A stretch of 64,000 nt of DNA from Candidatus Bathyarchaeia archaeon (GCA_041447175.1 CP166960.1:383365-447364), one strand, 5' to 3'; positions 43,051 to 52,316 are shown, counted from the first letter of the stretch. A program made the numbers and translations. The notes: generated by a model from the sequence alone, not told the origin.

Positions 43051-43115
43051 TTAATCAAACCCAACTAACAACAAAACACTTTGGAACCAAAAACTGGAGG
43101 CTGCCTTGCGGGTGG

Positions 43116-44159
43116 TTATATTTGACTGCAGATGGTGTGAACTGCTTTTACGGTGTCTCTGCCGTCTTCACCGCTGGTTGGGAGCTCACTGTTGTTTTGG
43201 ATGCCTTCAATGAACTTTGATATGAACGTGTAGTGTGCACTAACTGTGATGGGGTCTCGGATTGCTTTTACAAGTGTGGATGCTGTGCTACCGACGACAG
43301 AGAAAAGCTGTCTTGATAAGGCAATGTTGCTCATGCCTACAGATTTTGCGTCTAAGCCGTGGGGCTTGTAAACGATCACTGTTCGACCCCAAAGGTCGCC
43401 GGAAAGGGCTGTTTTTGTCCCCACGATTTCGAATGTGTCCCCATGCATAAACGAATTGCAGGTTACCGAAACTTCGCCGACTGCCCTGCCGTTTTCAAAA
43501 AGTACCTTCAGTTCGTCTTTGGGAACCCAGGCGGCGTCACCAATTTTTTTGCTTAAAACATCTCGAACCTCGCCACCTTTCAGAAAAGACAGAAGCAGAT
43601 ACACTGGGTGAGGAATGATTTCAAAGAAAATGCCTCCGGGAAGGCGATGACTCCAGTGGTCTTTGTCACGCATCGCGTCACTGTTTCTCATTTCAAACGT
43701 GTGAACGTTGACACTAAGTACGTCGCCTATGGCGCCTGAATCCACGATTTCTTTAGCTTTTAAAACGGCTGCATTACAGAGGTTCTGATGAACGATGCAG
43801 AGCCTTACGTTGTTACGTTTTGAGGCTTCAATCATCTCTTCAGTATCTGCTATACTCATAGCCATGGGTTTCTCGCAGATGACGTGGCATCCAGCATTCA
43901 TGGCTTCCACCGCTAAGTCTTTATGCGTTGCAGGAGGCGTGCAGATGTCGACAACATCAAGTTTTTCCTTAGACAACATCGAAGTTTGGTCTTGGTATAC
44001 TTTTTGTGCTCCAAACTTGCCGGCGAGTTTGGTTGCGGCAGGCAAGCGCTGGTCGCAGATTGCGGTTAATTCGACGTTTGTGTTTTTTTGGTAAACTGGC
44101 AGATGCGACTCTTCAGCAATGTGGCCAGCACCAACTAATCCAACTTTCAAATCATTCAA
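43116..44159 (-). CDS. Gfo/Idh/MocA-family NAD(P)-dependent sugar oxidoreductase
   Basis: 347 residues. The N-terminal Rossmann part has VGLVGAGHIAEESHLPVYQK (GxGxxA) and VVDICTPPATHKDLAVEAMNAG, followed by the family signature CEKPMAMS (catalytic Lys in EKP) and the C-terminal dehydrogenase domain (GGIFFEIIPHPVYLLLSFLKGG with an H-P-x-x-L-like pair). It should oxidise or reduce a nucleotide sugar in the glycan pathway; it is a different branch from the WlbA-like enzyme at 48114. A TATA-like TTATAT lies about 50 bases upstream on the minus strand (near 44208-44213), so it may have its own promoter as well. Confidence 0.87.
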   Translation of the reverse strand: MNDLKVGLVGAGHIAEESHLPVYQKNTNVELTAICDQRLPAATKLAGKFGAQKVYQDQTSMLSKEKLDVVDICTPPATHKDLAVEAMNAGCHVICEKPMAMSIADTEEMIEASKRNNVRLCIVHQNLCNAAVLKAKEIVDSGAIGDVLSVNVHTFEMRNSDAMRDKDHWSHRLPGGIFFEIIPHPVYLLLSFLKGGEVRDVLSKKIGDAAWVPKDELKVLFENGRAVGEVSVTCNSFMHGDTFEIVGTKTALSGDLWGRTVIVYKPHGLDAKSVGMSNIALSRQLFSVVGSTASTLVKAIRDPITVSAHYTFISKFIEGIQNNSELPTSGEDGRDTVKAVHTICSQI

Positions 44160-44278
44160 CTTCCTTCAAAAATTGTTAATATTAATTTCCATTTTCTGTT
44201 TATGTCACATATAATTTTTTGTGACTGTGAAGACACAACAACAACCAGCAGGCTGTTTCTTTGCTGCTCTGTTGTCTG

Positions 44279-45460
44279 TCAGGAAGATGTTACCCGAAGC
44301 TCCGCCAAACCGCCAACCAGCAAGCCCTCCAACTGCGCCGCCAAAACACTAAAATCATGGTCTTTGGCGAACTCTCTGGCTTTTGCTTCTAATGTGGCAC
44401 GCATTGTTTTTTGGCTTAGTATGTTTGTCAATTTTGTTACAAACTCCGTTGCGTTCCTGTACAGGAACACGTGTTCACACCCAAGAGCCGCGACTTCAGG
44501 GAGCGGCGTGGACAGCACCGGTTTACCGTATGCGGAGTAAACGAAAAATTTTTCAGGCAGACGGATAACCGAGAAAAAGCGGTCCAGCCGGTAGGGCATT
44601 ATGCAGCAACAGGCTTCTTGCAGCTGCCTTTTCAGTTGCTGAGCAGAGATGTAACCAGTGACTTTGACTTTTGAAGCCAGATTCAGAGCTTGAACGCGGG
44701 CCTCAAACTGGTCCCGAAACGTCTGTTTCTGCCACGGACCAATAATGACCAAGTTGAGTGTGGGAAACTTATCAGCAAGAATGCTAAGTGCTTGCAGGGG
44801 GGTTTCAAAGTCCAGCCAGTCGTCAATTACGCCCATAACCACCAACGTTTTATCTTCTGGTGCATTTTGGGGGCTGTCATCTTGTGGGATGTTAGTGTTG
44901 ACGCCGTTAGTGAGAAGATAGCAAGGTTTAGCCCTGTCTATTTTTGCTGCTGCTTGAATGAGCGACTGACAAACAGCTAAACACATGTCTGAAGCCTTGA
45001 TGTTAAGTTTAGTTACAGCCAAGGTGACGCCTTCAACGAGTTTTTTTGCCACATCCGAAGAACCCGTATAGTAAACTGAAGCTGACTCCGGGAAATAATC
45101 CGAAAAATCAAACACCTTCAAAGTTGTCCTTCCAGCCGCAAGAAATGCAACCAACCCGCACAGGACGTTCTCGTTGATGACTACATCAATTCTAAGGCGC
45201 CTTATGGCTGCAAAAACTGCGGGGCTTTGCACCAGCGCGTTTAACGTGAAGAAAACGGCGGGGTCCCGTAGCGGAAGAGCTTTTGAACTAACAAGTTTCA
45301 CGTTTTTGGGTTCCCGTTTGGGCGGTTGGTTTCGGTAAAGGTCAAAGTTCCACGCGTAAACTTTGTGTCCTCTTTGGGCGAGTTCTTCGGCTATGTAGTT
45401 TATGTGTCCTGCGCCTGCAGCTCTTGTCCAGTCATTGGTGGGTATGACCAAAATATTCAT
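44279..45460 (-). CDS. Glycosyltransferase, GT4-like
   Basis: 393 residues. The N-lobe begins LVIPTNDWTRAAGAGHINYIAEELAQRGHKVYAWNFD, with the usual loop for the acceptor. The C-lobe has LVVMGVIDDWLDFETPLQALSIL, LVIIGPWQKQTFRDQFEARV, VTGYISAQQLKRQLQEACCCIMPY and EKFFVYSAYGKPVLSTPLPEVAALG. Members of this group transfer sugars in surface-glycan pathways. It sits in the middle of the block between a deacetylase-type gene (37 bp upstream) and the oxidoreductase. Position of the acidic pair is less clear than in the GT4 gene at 41899. Confidence 0.83.
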   Translation of the reverse strand: MNILVIPTNDWTRAAGAGHINYIAEELAQRGHKVYAWNFDLYRNQPPKREPKNVKLVSSKALPLRDPAVFFTLNALVQSPAVFAAIRRLRIDVVINENVLCGLVAFLAAGRTTLKVFDFSDYFPESASVYYTGSSDVAKKLVEGVTLAVTKLNIKASDMCLAVCQSLIQAAAKIDRAKPCYLLTNGVNTNIPQDDSPQNAPEDKTLVVMGVIDDWLDFETPLQALSILADKFPTLNLVIIGPWQKQTFRDQFEARVQALNLASKVKVTGYISAQQLKRQLQEACCCIMPYRLDRFFSVIRLPEKFFVYSAYGKPVLSTPLPEVAALGCEHVFLYRNATEFVTKLTNILSQKTMRATLEAKAREFAKDHDFSVLAAQLEGLLVGGLAELRVTSS

Positions 45461-45497
45461 CAGTTCACGGCTTTACGGGTTTATGGTTGTGGGTAGG

Positions 45498-46853
45498 TTA
45501 CTCGTTTATGAGGCTGCATGTTCTTGAGGGGACAGTGACAGTTGCTTTCGGGTCATCTGCAACTGCGCTCACCAACTCTTCGTAGTACTCGGTTTTTCCG
45601 TCGCCGAACTCGTAGTCCGGGTGTACAAGAAACATGCAGACGCCTCCTAAATCTCGAATTACGCTTGCCATAACCGCCCATGACCTGAGCACTTCTGCGG
45701 GTTTTAACTCTAAAACATGCAGCATTTGATGGTCCTGCGGCAGAGTTAAGGGAATCTCAGTTAAGCCGTTTAAGGTTAAAGGGTAAACAGTTCCAACGCC
45801 GTGAGGTCGCATCGTGTAGGGATGCTTTGGTTCCCATGACGGAATTGAAGTGTCATACTTGTAGCCCGCCTCAATTAAAGCCTGAATGATGGTTGGGTTA
45901 TGTTGTAGAATTGGGGCGCGAAAGCCTTCGATTGGGTGTTGAGTGATTTTTCCTAGCGTCTTTTTGGAATCGGAGACTCTTTGGACAAGTTTTTCTTTAG
46001 ATAAATGTGCCAGCTTGCCGTCGTGTTTGGTGTCGTGTGAACCTACTTCTCCATGGTTAGCAAGTGCTCGCAATGCGTCGCCATTAAGTTTGTATCGGTT
46101 TGAAGGCACATACCACGCTGAGCGGACGTCATATTTTTCCTCCACTTTCTTTAAAATTCGAGCTTGCTGTAACCCGTTAGCTGTTTCAACGTCATGCGTC
46201 AGAATACAAATATAGTTGTTGGAGAAGACAGGTTTCTTCTCTAAAACTTTACCTGAAGCTTCCTCAATTGCCCTTACTAAGGCGAATCTGAGAGCATCAA
46301 TTGGGAGTTTGTCGCAGAATGACAGGTTTTGGACTCCTTTGTCGGCTTTTAGAAATAAATTGCGGATGCCTTTTGGTGCCAGCCCGTAAGGGAGTGGAAG
46401 TCGTGTGAAAAGTTGGTGAAGTTTTGATTGTTTCGGATTTAAAGTTCCCTCTATTAGGGAATTGAATTCGTTGACAACATCAAACTTTAAGACAACTTGG
46501 TCTTCTTCAGGTGCGATGTCTATGGAGGTGTTGTCGTCAAAGGCGGTGTTGTTTGGCATGTTGTAGCAGTACCGCGTTTTGGGGGTAATTGACAACGCAG
46601 TGAGGGGAGTTGCGGATACAAAAGCGAGTTGTCCTGGTTTGTTCACAAAGTCAATATGCGCGTTTTTTGTCCATTTTTCAAAGTGGGTGGACTCCGATGG
46701 AATAATTACGGAGGGTTTTTTGTCGCTTATTTTTTCTTTATAGTTGATGGCGACCTCAGCGTTTTCTGGTTCCACCAATGACACATTCCACGGTGAGAGT
46801 AACTCTCGAATGATGGGTGTATCAGAGGGTGGCGCCAGAATTGCAATTTTCAC
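45498..46853 (-). CDS. Polysaccharide-deacetylase-family protein with a long N-terminal domain
   Basis: 451 residues. The last ~240 residues contain the NodB-like catalytic elements: YICILTHDVETANG (acidic residues of motif 1), GEVGSHDTKHDGKLAHL (H-x3-H motif 2), then GFRAPILQHNPTIIQALIEAGYKYDTSIPSW and CMFLVHPDYEFG. The first ~200 residues (IAILAPPSDTPIIRELLSPWNVSLVEP) look like a ligand-binding or nucleotide-type fold of unknown role. No signal peptide is visible, so it would act in the cytoplasm on a precursor. It follows the GT2 gene at 46895 in the same direction. Confidence 0.82.
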   Translation of the reverse strand: MKIAILAPPSDTPIIRELLSPWNVSLVEPENAEVAINYKEKISDKKPSVIIPSESTHFEKWTKNAHIDFVNKPGQLAFVSATPLTALSITPKTRYCYNMPNNTAFDDNTSIDIAPEEDQVVLKFDVVNEFNSLIEGTLNPKQSKLHQLFTRLPLPYGLAPKGIRNLFLKADKGVQNLSFCDKLPIDALRFALVRAIEEASGKVLEKKPVFSNNYICILTHDVETANGLQQARILKKVEEKYDVRSAWYVPSNRYKLNGDALRALANHGEVGSHDTKHDGKLAHLSKEKLVQRVSDSKKTLGKITQHPIEGFRAPILQHNPTIIQALIEAGYKYDTSIPSWEPKHPYTMRPHGVGTVYPLTLNGLTEIPLTLPQDHQMLHVLELKPAEVLRSWAVMASVIRDLGGVCMFLVHPDYEFGDGKTEYYEELVSAVADDPKATVTVPSRTCSLINE

Positions 46854-46894
46854 TTGATCACCGCAAAATAAAGAGAAACGTGGGCTAAGCTGTT

Positions 46895-47626
46895 CTATTT
46901 TCTTACGCCCGCTTTAAGGTATATAAGGGGTCCAACTATTTGCCACCAGTCATGAAGAGGCGAAATATTTGAGTACCCCCCTTTGTGTCTGAATGGATAA
47001 ATCTTTGACACAGGCACTTCTTTAGTTTTATACCCCAAAGTCAGCGCCTTATAATGAATGTAATATTCAAGCTCGTAGCCATCCAGCCAGCTTTGGCTTA
47101 TGTCAATTTGCTGATCTTGGAATAGGCTTAGCTTGTAGGCTCTAAACCCGTTTGTAACGTCGGTGCATCGGGATTTAGTTAGTAAACTCCAAACAATGGG
47201 GTACAGGCGGCTGAACATGCCTCTTAACAAAGGATTTTTTACGCGTTTTCCCCCATTAAGAAACCTTGACCCCTGAACATAGTCGTACTTTTCCTTTAAA
47301 ATCGGCGCTAAAAGCCTAGCAATTTCGTTGGGTTGGTCTTTGCCGTTTCCAGCCATTATGACTGCTACATCATAGTTATTCTGGATAGCGTATTTGATGC
47401 CTTCACGAATTGCGGAGCCTACGCCTCTTCTTTTCTGTCGCCGTATTATGCAGACGGGAACAGGAGTTTTTGAAGCTGCTCTTTCAACTTGGTTGATTTC
47501 TGGTTGTGTTGCTCGGTCAATAACGATGCAAATTTCGTCAACAAATTTTTTTTTGAAGTTAGCTAAAACCTGCACCAGTTGACGCGTGTTATTGCAGGAC
47601 GGAATTATGGCAATCATCCTGCACAT
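46895..47626 (-). CDS. Glycosyltransferase, GT2 (dolichol-phosphate-sugar-like)
   Basis: 243 residues from the ATG at 47626, chosen because GGAGG lies at the right spacing; the frame is open to 47707 but without a site. GT-A features: IAIIPSCNNTRQLVQVLANF, EICIVIDRATQPEINQ, RGVGSAIREGIKYAIQNNYDVAVIMAGNGKDQP (position of the usual DxD) and QGSRFLNGGKRVKNPLLRG. Its C-terminus is a weakly hydrophobic tail. The pattern resembles dolichol-phosphate mannose synthase-like enzymes. It ends the 3' side of the acetamido-uronic acid operon. Confidence 0.87.
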   Translation of the reverse strand: MCRMIAIIPSCNNTRQLVQVLANFKKKFVDEICIVIDRATQPEINQVERAASKTPVPVCIIRRQKRRGVGSAIREGIKYAIQNNYDVAVIMAGNGKDQPNEIARLLAPILKEKYDYVQGSRFLNGGKRVKNPLLRGMFSRLYPIVWSLLTKSRCTDVTNGFRAYKLSLFQDQQIDISQSWLDGYELEYYIHYKALTLGYKTKEVPVSKIYPFRHKGGYSNISPLHDWWQIVGPLIYLKAGVRK

Positions 47627-47648
47627 AGCAGCATCCCTCCACGTCAAC

Positions 47649-48110
47649 TTATATTCTTCCAATAATACGCGCTGGATTTCCAGCAACAACCACCCCCTCG
47701 GGCACATCTCTTGTTACAACCGAACCCGCTCCCACTAGCGCCCTCTTCCCCACAGTGATACCTGGCACGATTACACTGTTTGCCCCGATGGATGCACCCT
47801 TTTTAATAACTGTCGGTAATAGTTTCCATTCTCCTTGTGCCTTGGGGTACTTATCGTTCGTGAAGGTAACGTTTGGTCCGATGAACACGTCGTCTTCAAT
47901 TGTGACGCCTGTGGGTATGAAAACGAAGGGTCTGATTTTGCAGTTGTCACCTATAACCACGCCTTCCTCAACGTAAACATATGAATCGATTTTGCTATTC
48001 TTACCCACTGTACACTTAAACAAGTTAACCAAATCAAAAACGCGGGTGCCCTCCCCAATTTTAGCCCCATTCACCACCGCGAATCTGGGCTCACTCTGCG
48101 GGTTCTGCAT
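47649..48110 (-). CDS. Left-handed beta-helix acetyltransferase, candidate for UDP-2-acetamido-3-amino-2,3-dideoxyglucuronate
   Basis: 153 residues of hexapeptide repeats (for example GVVIGDNCKIRPFVFIPTGV, IEDDVFIGPNVTFTNDKYPK, KGASIGANSVIVPGITVGKRALVGAGSVVTRDVPEGVVVAGNPAR). The size and the insert FTNDKYPKAQGEW resemble WlbB/WbpD, which acetylates the 3-amino group of UDP-GlcNAc(3NH2)A. Its neighbours are the matching dehydrogenase and aminotransferase, so the pathway assignment is well supported by context. Stop and start codons of the dehydrogenase and this gene are three bases apart. Confidence 0.85.
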   Translation of the reverse strand: MQNPQSEPRFAVVNGAKIGEGTRVFDLVNLFKCTVGKNSKIDSYVYVEEGVVIGDNCKIRPFVFIPTGVTIEDDVFIGPNVTFTNDKYPKAQGEWKLLPTVIKKGASIGANSVIVPGITVGKRALVGAGSVVTRDVPEGVVVAGNPARIIGRI

Positions 48111-48113
48111 CTA

Positions 48114-49091
48114 CTACTCCACTTGCTCCGTTTTGCCGTTTTCCATGGCTTTACGGGTAAGCTCCAAAAGCCTTACCACGTTGGCTCCGACGATGCCATT
48201 GTTTTTGTTCAAAAATGTGTCGCTGGATGCGCGTCCTTCCCTAATGCAACGGACAAAATGAGCTAACTCCGAGTTCATTGTGTTGCTTGGCACAACGGGT
48301 ATGTCAAAGAAACTGTTGTTTTCGTAACCCGTAATCTTTTGGTTTATGCAGTCAATTTTTGCAAACCTGTCTGAACCCATAATCTGCACTTCTCTCACTT
48401 TAACTGGATGCAGCCAGCTCACTTCGATGTGAGCCATCAGGTTGCTTTTGAATTCGCTTGTGATGTAGGCTGTTTCTTCTTTTTGCCCTGTTCGGTGGGC
48501 TTTTGCCACACAGGTTACTTTGCTTGGCCAATCGTTGGTTAGGAAGTTTAGTATGTCAAAAGGGTGAGGCGCTAAGTCTGTGATTATGTCTCTGCCCGTC
48601 ATCAAAGGCATAAGTGCGGTCCAAGTTAACTTGATCCAGTACATGTCACCAAACCAGTTGCTTTCCACCAACGTTTTCGCTTTCTCGATGGATGCATCAA
48701 ACCTAAAAATGTGGCCTACAGAAAGTACCAATTTTTTTTCATGCGCCAAATCCACAAGTTTAATGGCTTCCAAGGAATTTAGGGTCATGGGTTTTTCTAC
48801 TGTTACGTGTTTGCCGTGGTTGAGCGCTTCTTTGCAGATTGTGTAGTGAGTTACGCTGGGCGTGCATATGTGAACCGCGTCTATGTCTGGGTTTTCAAAA
48901 ATTTCGTCAGGAGTTTTTGCCAGAAAAGGGACACCAAATTTTTCTTGACAGAACGCCAAGTTGTTGTCAAAAACGTCGCAGACTCCCAAAAGGTTGACGT
49001 GGGGGTCAGTTTCATGCATTAAAGCGTACTCTGAGGCAATTTTTTTGCCCCAATAACCTACGCCTATCACGGCAACATTCATTTTTTCCAT
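48114..49091 (-). CDS. Gfo/Idh/MocA oxidoreductase, candidate UDP-GlcNAcA 3-dehydrogenase (WlbA-like)
   Basis: 325 residues from the ATG at 49091, seven bases after GGGAG. The open frame extends much further upstream but covers the end of the aminotransferase gene, so the longer product is unlikely. The Rossmann part has VAVIGVGYWGKKIASEYAL and AVHICTPSVTHYTICKEAL; the signature is TVEKPMTLN (EKP, residues 99-101); the second domain has DLAPHPFDILNFL and EFKSNLMAHIEVSWLHPVKVRE. WlbA oxidises the 3-OH of UDP-GlcNAc uronate with NAD; the keto product is then aminated. The aminotransferase (WbpE-type) gene is 28 bp upstream and the acetyltransferase gene three bases downstream. Confidence 0.85.
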   Translation of the reverse strand: MEKMNVAVIGVGYWGKKIASEYALMHETDPHVNLLGVCDVFDNNLAFCQEKFGVPFLAKTPDEIFENPDIDAVHICTPSVTHYTICKEALNHGKHVTVEKPMTLNSLEAIKLVDLAHEKKLVLSVGHIFRFDASIEKAKTLVESNWFGDMYWIKLTWTALMPLMTGRDIITDLAPHPFDILNFLTNDWPSKVTCVAKAHRTGQKEETAYITSEFKSNLMAHIEVSWLHPVKVREVQIMGSDRFAKIDCINQKITGYENNSFFDIPVVPSNTMNSELAHFVRCIREGRASSDTFLNKNNGIVGANVVRLLELTRKAMENGKTEQVE

Positions 49092-49119
49092 TTTTTCATC
49101 TCCCTTTAAAAGACCAAAG

Positions 49120-50223
49120 TTACTTTTTGCGTGCAAAAAATTCATGAATACTTTGGGACACTTGTTCAATATCTGATGGTTTAAGGTCAGGGTACATCGG
49201 CAGGCTGAGGACTTCCTTGCAGATCTGTTCGCAGATGGGGAAATCGCCCTCCTTATAGCCGTAAAGCTGCCTGTAGATTGGTTGCAGATGAATCGGTATG
49301 GGGTAGTGGATGCCACATTGAATGCCCCTGCCTTCGAGGTGCGCCTTTAATTCATCTCTTTTTTTCAGTCTGATTGCATAAAGATGATAAACTGGAACGG
49401 TCTGGGCGTTTTCGCTTGGAGGCAATTCGATTTCAGATAAATCGCTAAGCAGTTCATTGTACCTGTTTGCTGCTGCCTGACGTTTTTTATTCCATTCTTC
49501 AAGTCTTCGTAGTTGAACTCGACCTACCGCGGCATTAGCCGTGTTAAGCCGTGCAGTCACGCCAATTAAGTCATGCTCGTAGTGTGAGATGCGTCCGCAG
49601 TCTCGTAGCTTAGCAATGCGGTTGGCAACCTCTTCATTATCGGTTACTGCCATGCCGCCGTCCCCGCCCACGGTCATGTTTTTTGCGGAATAGAAAGAGA
49701 AGCATCCTACAGAGCCGATGCTTCCGACGCGTTTGCCTTGGTATTTGGCGCCATGTGCTTGGCAGCAATCTTCCACCACAACACGTTTTCCGTCTTCAGT
49801 CAGTTCGGAAACTGAGTTTAAATCGGCAGGGTAGCCGTAGAGGTGGACCGGCATTAGTGCTTTAACCTCCTCAGTGAGTTCCTGCTTCATTTTTGCGGGG
49901 TCTACGTTGTAGGTTGCCGGGTGTATGTCGGCGAAAACTGGTTTTGCCCCTGCGCAGTAAATGGAGTTTGCGGTGGCGATAAACGAGAAAGGCGTCGTCA
50001 CAACTTTGTCTTTGCAGGTTACACCCAACGCTTGCAGGGCAAGCTGTAGGGCAAACGTTCCTGAACTGGTTGAGACGGCACGTTTTACGCCGCAGTAGTG
50101 GGCAAATTCTTCTTCAAACTTGTAAACACTCTCGCCCAAAACGAATTTCTCGTTCTGTAAAGCATCTACCGCGGCGTTCTTCATTTCCTCATCAAAAACT
50201 GGTTTCGCTAAAGGAATTTTCAT
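49120..50223 (-). CDS. DegT/DnrJ/EryC1/StrS aminotransferase, candidate UDP-3-oxo-GlcNAcA aminotransferase (WbpE/WlbC-like)
   Basis: 367 residues from the ATG at 50223 with GAGG before it (the frame extends to 50256). The family motifs are IPLAKPVFDEEMKNAAVDAL, STSSGTFALQLALQALG, PVHLYGYPADLNSV, VVEDCCQAHGAKY, and the PLP Lys K181 in SFYSAKNMTVGGDGG; the C-terminal part has YPIPIHLQPIYRQLYG. Sugar aminotransferases with this layout include WbpE, the enzyme that adds the 3-amino group in the GlcNAc(3NAc)A route using glutamate. It is the first gene of the aminotransferase-dehydrogenase-acetyltransferase operon and thus probably of the whole glycan block's promoter side. Confidence 0.87.
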   Translation of the reverse strand: MKIPLAKPVFDEEMKNAAVDALQNEKFVLGESVYKFEEEFAHYCGVKRAVSTSSGTFALQLALQALGVTCKDKVVTTPFSFIATANSIYCAGAKPVFADIHPATYNVDPAKMKQELTEEVKALMPVHLYGYPADLNSVSELTEDGKRVVVEDCCQAHGAKYQGKRVGSIGSVGCFSFYSAKNMTVGGDGGMAVTDNEEVANRIAKLRDCGRISHYEHDLIGVTARLNTANAAVGRVQLRRLEEWNKKRQAAANRYNELLSDLSEIELPPSENAQTVPVYHLYAIRLKKRDELKAHLEGRGIQCGIHYPIPIHLQPIYRQLYGYKEGDFPICEQICKEVLSLPMYPDLKPSDIEQVSQSIHEFFARKK

Positions 50224-50317
50224 TTGATAAAACCTCGTACTTATGAGCGCCCGCAAGGTTGACAGGCATGGTGTCCCCTATCCAGATTTAGTTAACAAAA
50301 ACTTGTAGCCGCAGAGG

Positions 50318-50701
50318 TTAAGTTTGAAGGTGCAGCCACCCTCGTCCGCTTTTTTTGAACCGTTTAGGCGGCTTACGTTCTGTGGGCTGCACTTTTTTTG
50401 GTTGCGTTTTTTTCTGCGGTTTAATCATCGTTTGGCTGAATTTTCCCCAGCCGCCAGTTTCAGGTTGTGGCGGTGGATATTTGGTGCCGGCGTGTTTGTG
50501 CTGTTTTAGGATTTCTCGGTATCGAAGAGGCTTATTTTTTCCGGGGTCGCCTACTACTGTGCCTTTTTCGATGAAGAGTAGGTTGTAGTCTCTGTCAGCT
50601 ATTTTTTCACCGTGCACCTTGTCCCCTATCAGGTTGCGCCAGAGGTTTTTCCATTGGTCGTTGAATTCGGTGCGGAATTTTTTTTCTTCTGCACTCGCCA
50701 C
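50318..50701 (-). CDS. Small basic hypothetical protein
   Basis: 127 residues from a GTG at 50701 placed after GGGAGGG; the frame is open upstream, but the upstream part lies in the decayed gene and is low-complexity. Parts: MASAEEKKFRTEFNDQWKNLWRNLIGDKVHG, a predicted beta piece YNLLFIEKGTVVGDPGKN, and a strongly basic tail (KPQKKTQPKKVQPTERKPPKRFKKSGRGW). The tail suggests nucleic-acid or polyanion binding. No family is recognised and no function is inferred. It lies at the boundary between the glycan block and the decayed surface-protein gene. Confidence 0.65.
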   Translation of the reverse strand: MASAEEKKFRTEFNDQWKNLWRNLIGDKVHGEKIADRDYNLLFIEKGTVVGDPGKNKPLRYREILKQHKHAGTKYPPPQPETGGWGKFSQTMIKPQKKTQPKKVQPTERKPPKRFKKSGRGWLHLQT

Positions 50702-50847
50702 TGCAATATCCCTCCCTGACAGGAGCAGACAATTCATCTGTTTAAAAACTTCAACCCAAAAGAAGCGGTCAAATAATACGCTCTCAAGCAGCTTCTTAAG
50801 CATGTGTGATTGCAACAATACAACAACAACCGCACACATCTTCGGTG

Positions 50848-52188
50848 GTTTTCGCCTATGCTGATTTGGGTTGGTACGGTTATGTTGATGGTGGTGGGTT
50901 TCTTTACGGTGAAGTCGCCTTGAATGGTTAGATTGTTGAGCAATGTGTCCGTGGCGCATATGCGGTATTTGATTTGGCTTCCCGCTGGTTGCTTGGGGAT
51001 TGTGGCTGTGCAGGTTTGGTTGCTGAATTGCATGGGCTCTTCCGTTGCAGTTGCCCATTGATCCATTGATCCAACGTGTACTGTAGGGTGGCGGAGGTTA
51101 AGGCGGTACCGTTGGTGGTGTAAGTGAGGGTAGTCTGGTTTTGGGGGGCAACCTTGTTAATTAGCTTGGTGGCGTTGGAGGGCATCAGGGTTGCTTCCCC
51201 GAATTGGGTTTTTATAAGCAGGTCAACTCTGCCATAGCCCACCTCAACGATGAGTACCAGTTGGTAGAGCGTTTTCTCTAAAGAAGCGTCGGTGGTGTTG
51301 TAAGTTAACTGCATGTCTTGACCTTTAACTTTAAATTCGCAACTAGCGTGGGCGACGCCGCGGTAACCGTCGCTGTTGAGGTTAAATCCGCCGACCGTTC
51401 CTGAGCGGTTGTCCTATAAACCGGGTTCCCATGGCAGAGGCGAATCGTTGATGATTAGCGAGTCGGGGTTGCTCATCTTGTAGAGCCTTGCCTCATACAT
51501 GTCCAGCGTGTTGGGGACGTTTATGGTGATTTGAATGTTGGATGCGTCGGTGACAAACTCGTATGCCCATGCGGTATCCACTGCGGAGTCTCCGTTGGGG
51601 CGTTTGCCTTCAAGGGTTGCGGTGGTCCACTGGTTGCATCAAGTTTTCAATTGCCATGAAGGTAGCGGCTTGGGTGCTGTTGCTTTGGCGGGCATCGTTC
51701 TCCACCACAAAGGTGTAGTTGCCCGTGGTTTTGGGGGTGAAGAAGGTGTCGTTGACGCGTGTACCCAGATGTTCGGGGAGTCCTGCGGCTTCAGTGTGCT
51801 CGCTTTCCAAGATGCCGCGGGGGTCGTAGACGTAGATGTCGTAGTCGGTTTTGGGGGTGGAGCCGTTGTGAACCCAGTCACCGTAAATGTAGACATGGTA
51901 GTTATGTCCTGCGACGAGGGGTTCGGTGATGCTCCAGCGGGTGCCCATGGGGATTTGGGTTTCGTTGAAGAAGATGGGGAACACGGGTTTGCCCACGCAG
52001 GTATAGTTGCCTTTGGTGATGCTGTTAAGGTAAGTGTGGACAAACTGCGTGTACTCGGTTTGCTCTGTTGCGATGACCTGCGTGGTTTGGGCGCCGACCA
52101 AAGGAGACGCGAAAATCAGCGTCAACACGAGAGCTACCCCTAACAGAGCAAGCGCTTGAATTTCAGGTTTGACGCTTTGACAGTTCAT
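50848..52188 (-). pseudogene. Decayed secreted protein gene: one frameshift, one in-frame stop, one 8-bp duplication
   Basis: Reading in the minus direction, the gene starts with an exported protein (MNCQSVKPEIQALALLGVAL then signal-like hydrophobic residues; HNYHVYIYGDWVHNGSTPKT; TTGNYTFVVEND). The frame breaks near 51632, where one extra base (CC instead of C) turns NLMQ-QWTTATLEGK into a stop; removing it restores the frame. The continuing frame has a TAG at 51414-51416, where a Tyr codon would fit (EPGL-YDNRSGTVGGF). It runs on through ...TLDQW, where an 8-bp tandem duplication (CCATTGAT twice, 51055-51070 on the plus strand) shifts the frame again; removing it continues ATATEEPMQFSNQTC... 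to about 50848. The intact protein would have been a glycosylated, beta-rich surface protein of about 440 residues, with no visible anchor. Confidence 0.85.
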
Positions 52189-52316
52189 CGCCTCTTCCCA
52201 GAGGCTTCTTTGACTGAAAACTGCCTATATCAATTATGAAAACAAGCTCTGAATCCAAAATCTGCAGATGAGGCGTTGTAGACGAAACATTGAAAAATAA
52301 AAAGCAATCTTGCGTT

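Noticed and set aside
51535-52143. 202-codon plus-strand frame over the decayed surface-protein gene
   Set aside because: The minus-strand reading has a signal peptide, sequons and recoverable frames; the plus-strand frame is its Gly/Val-rich shadow.
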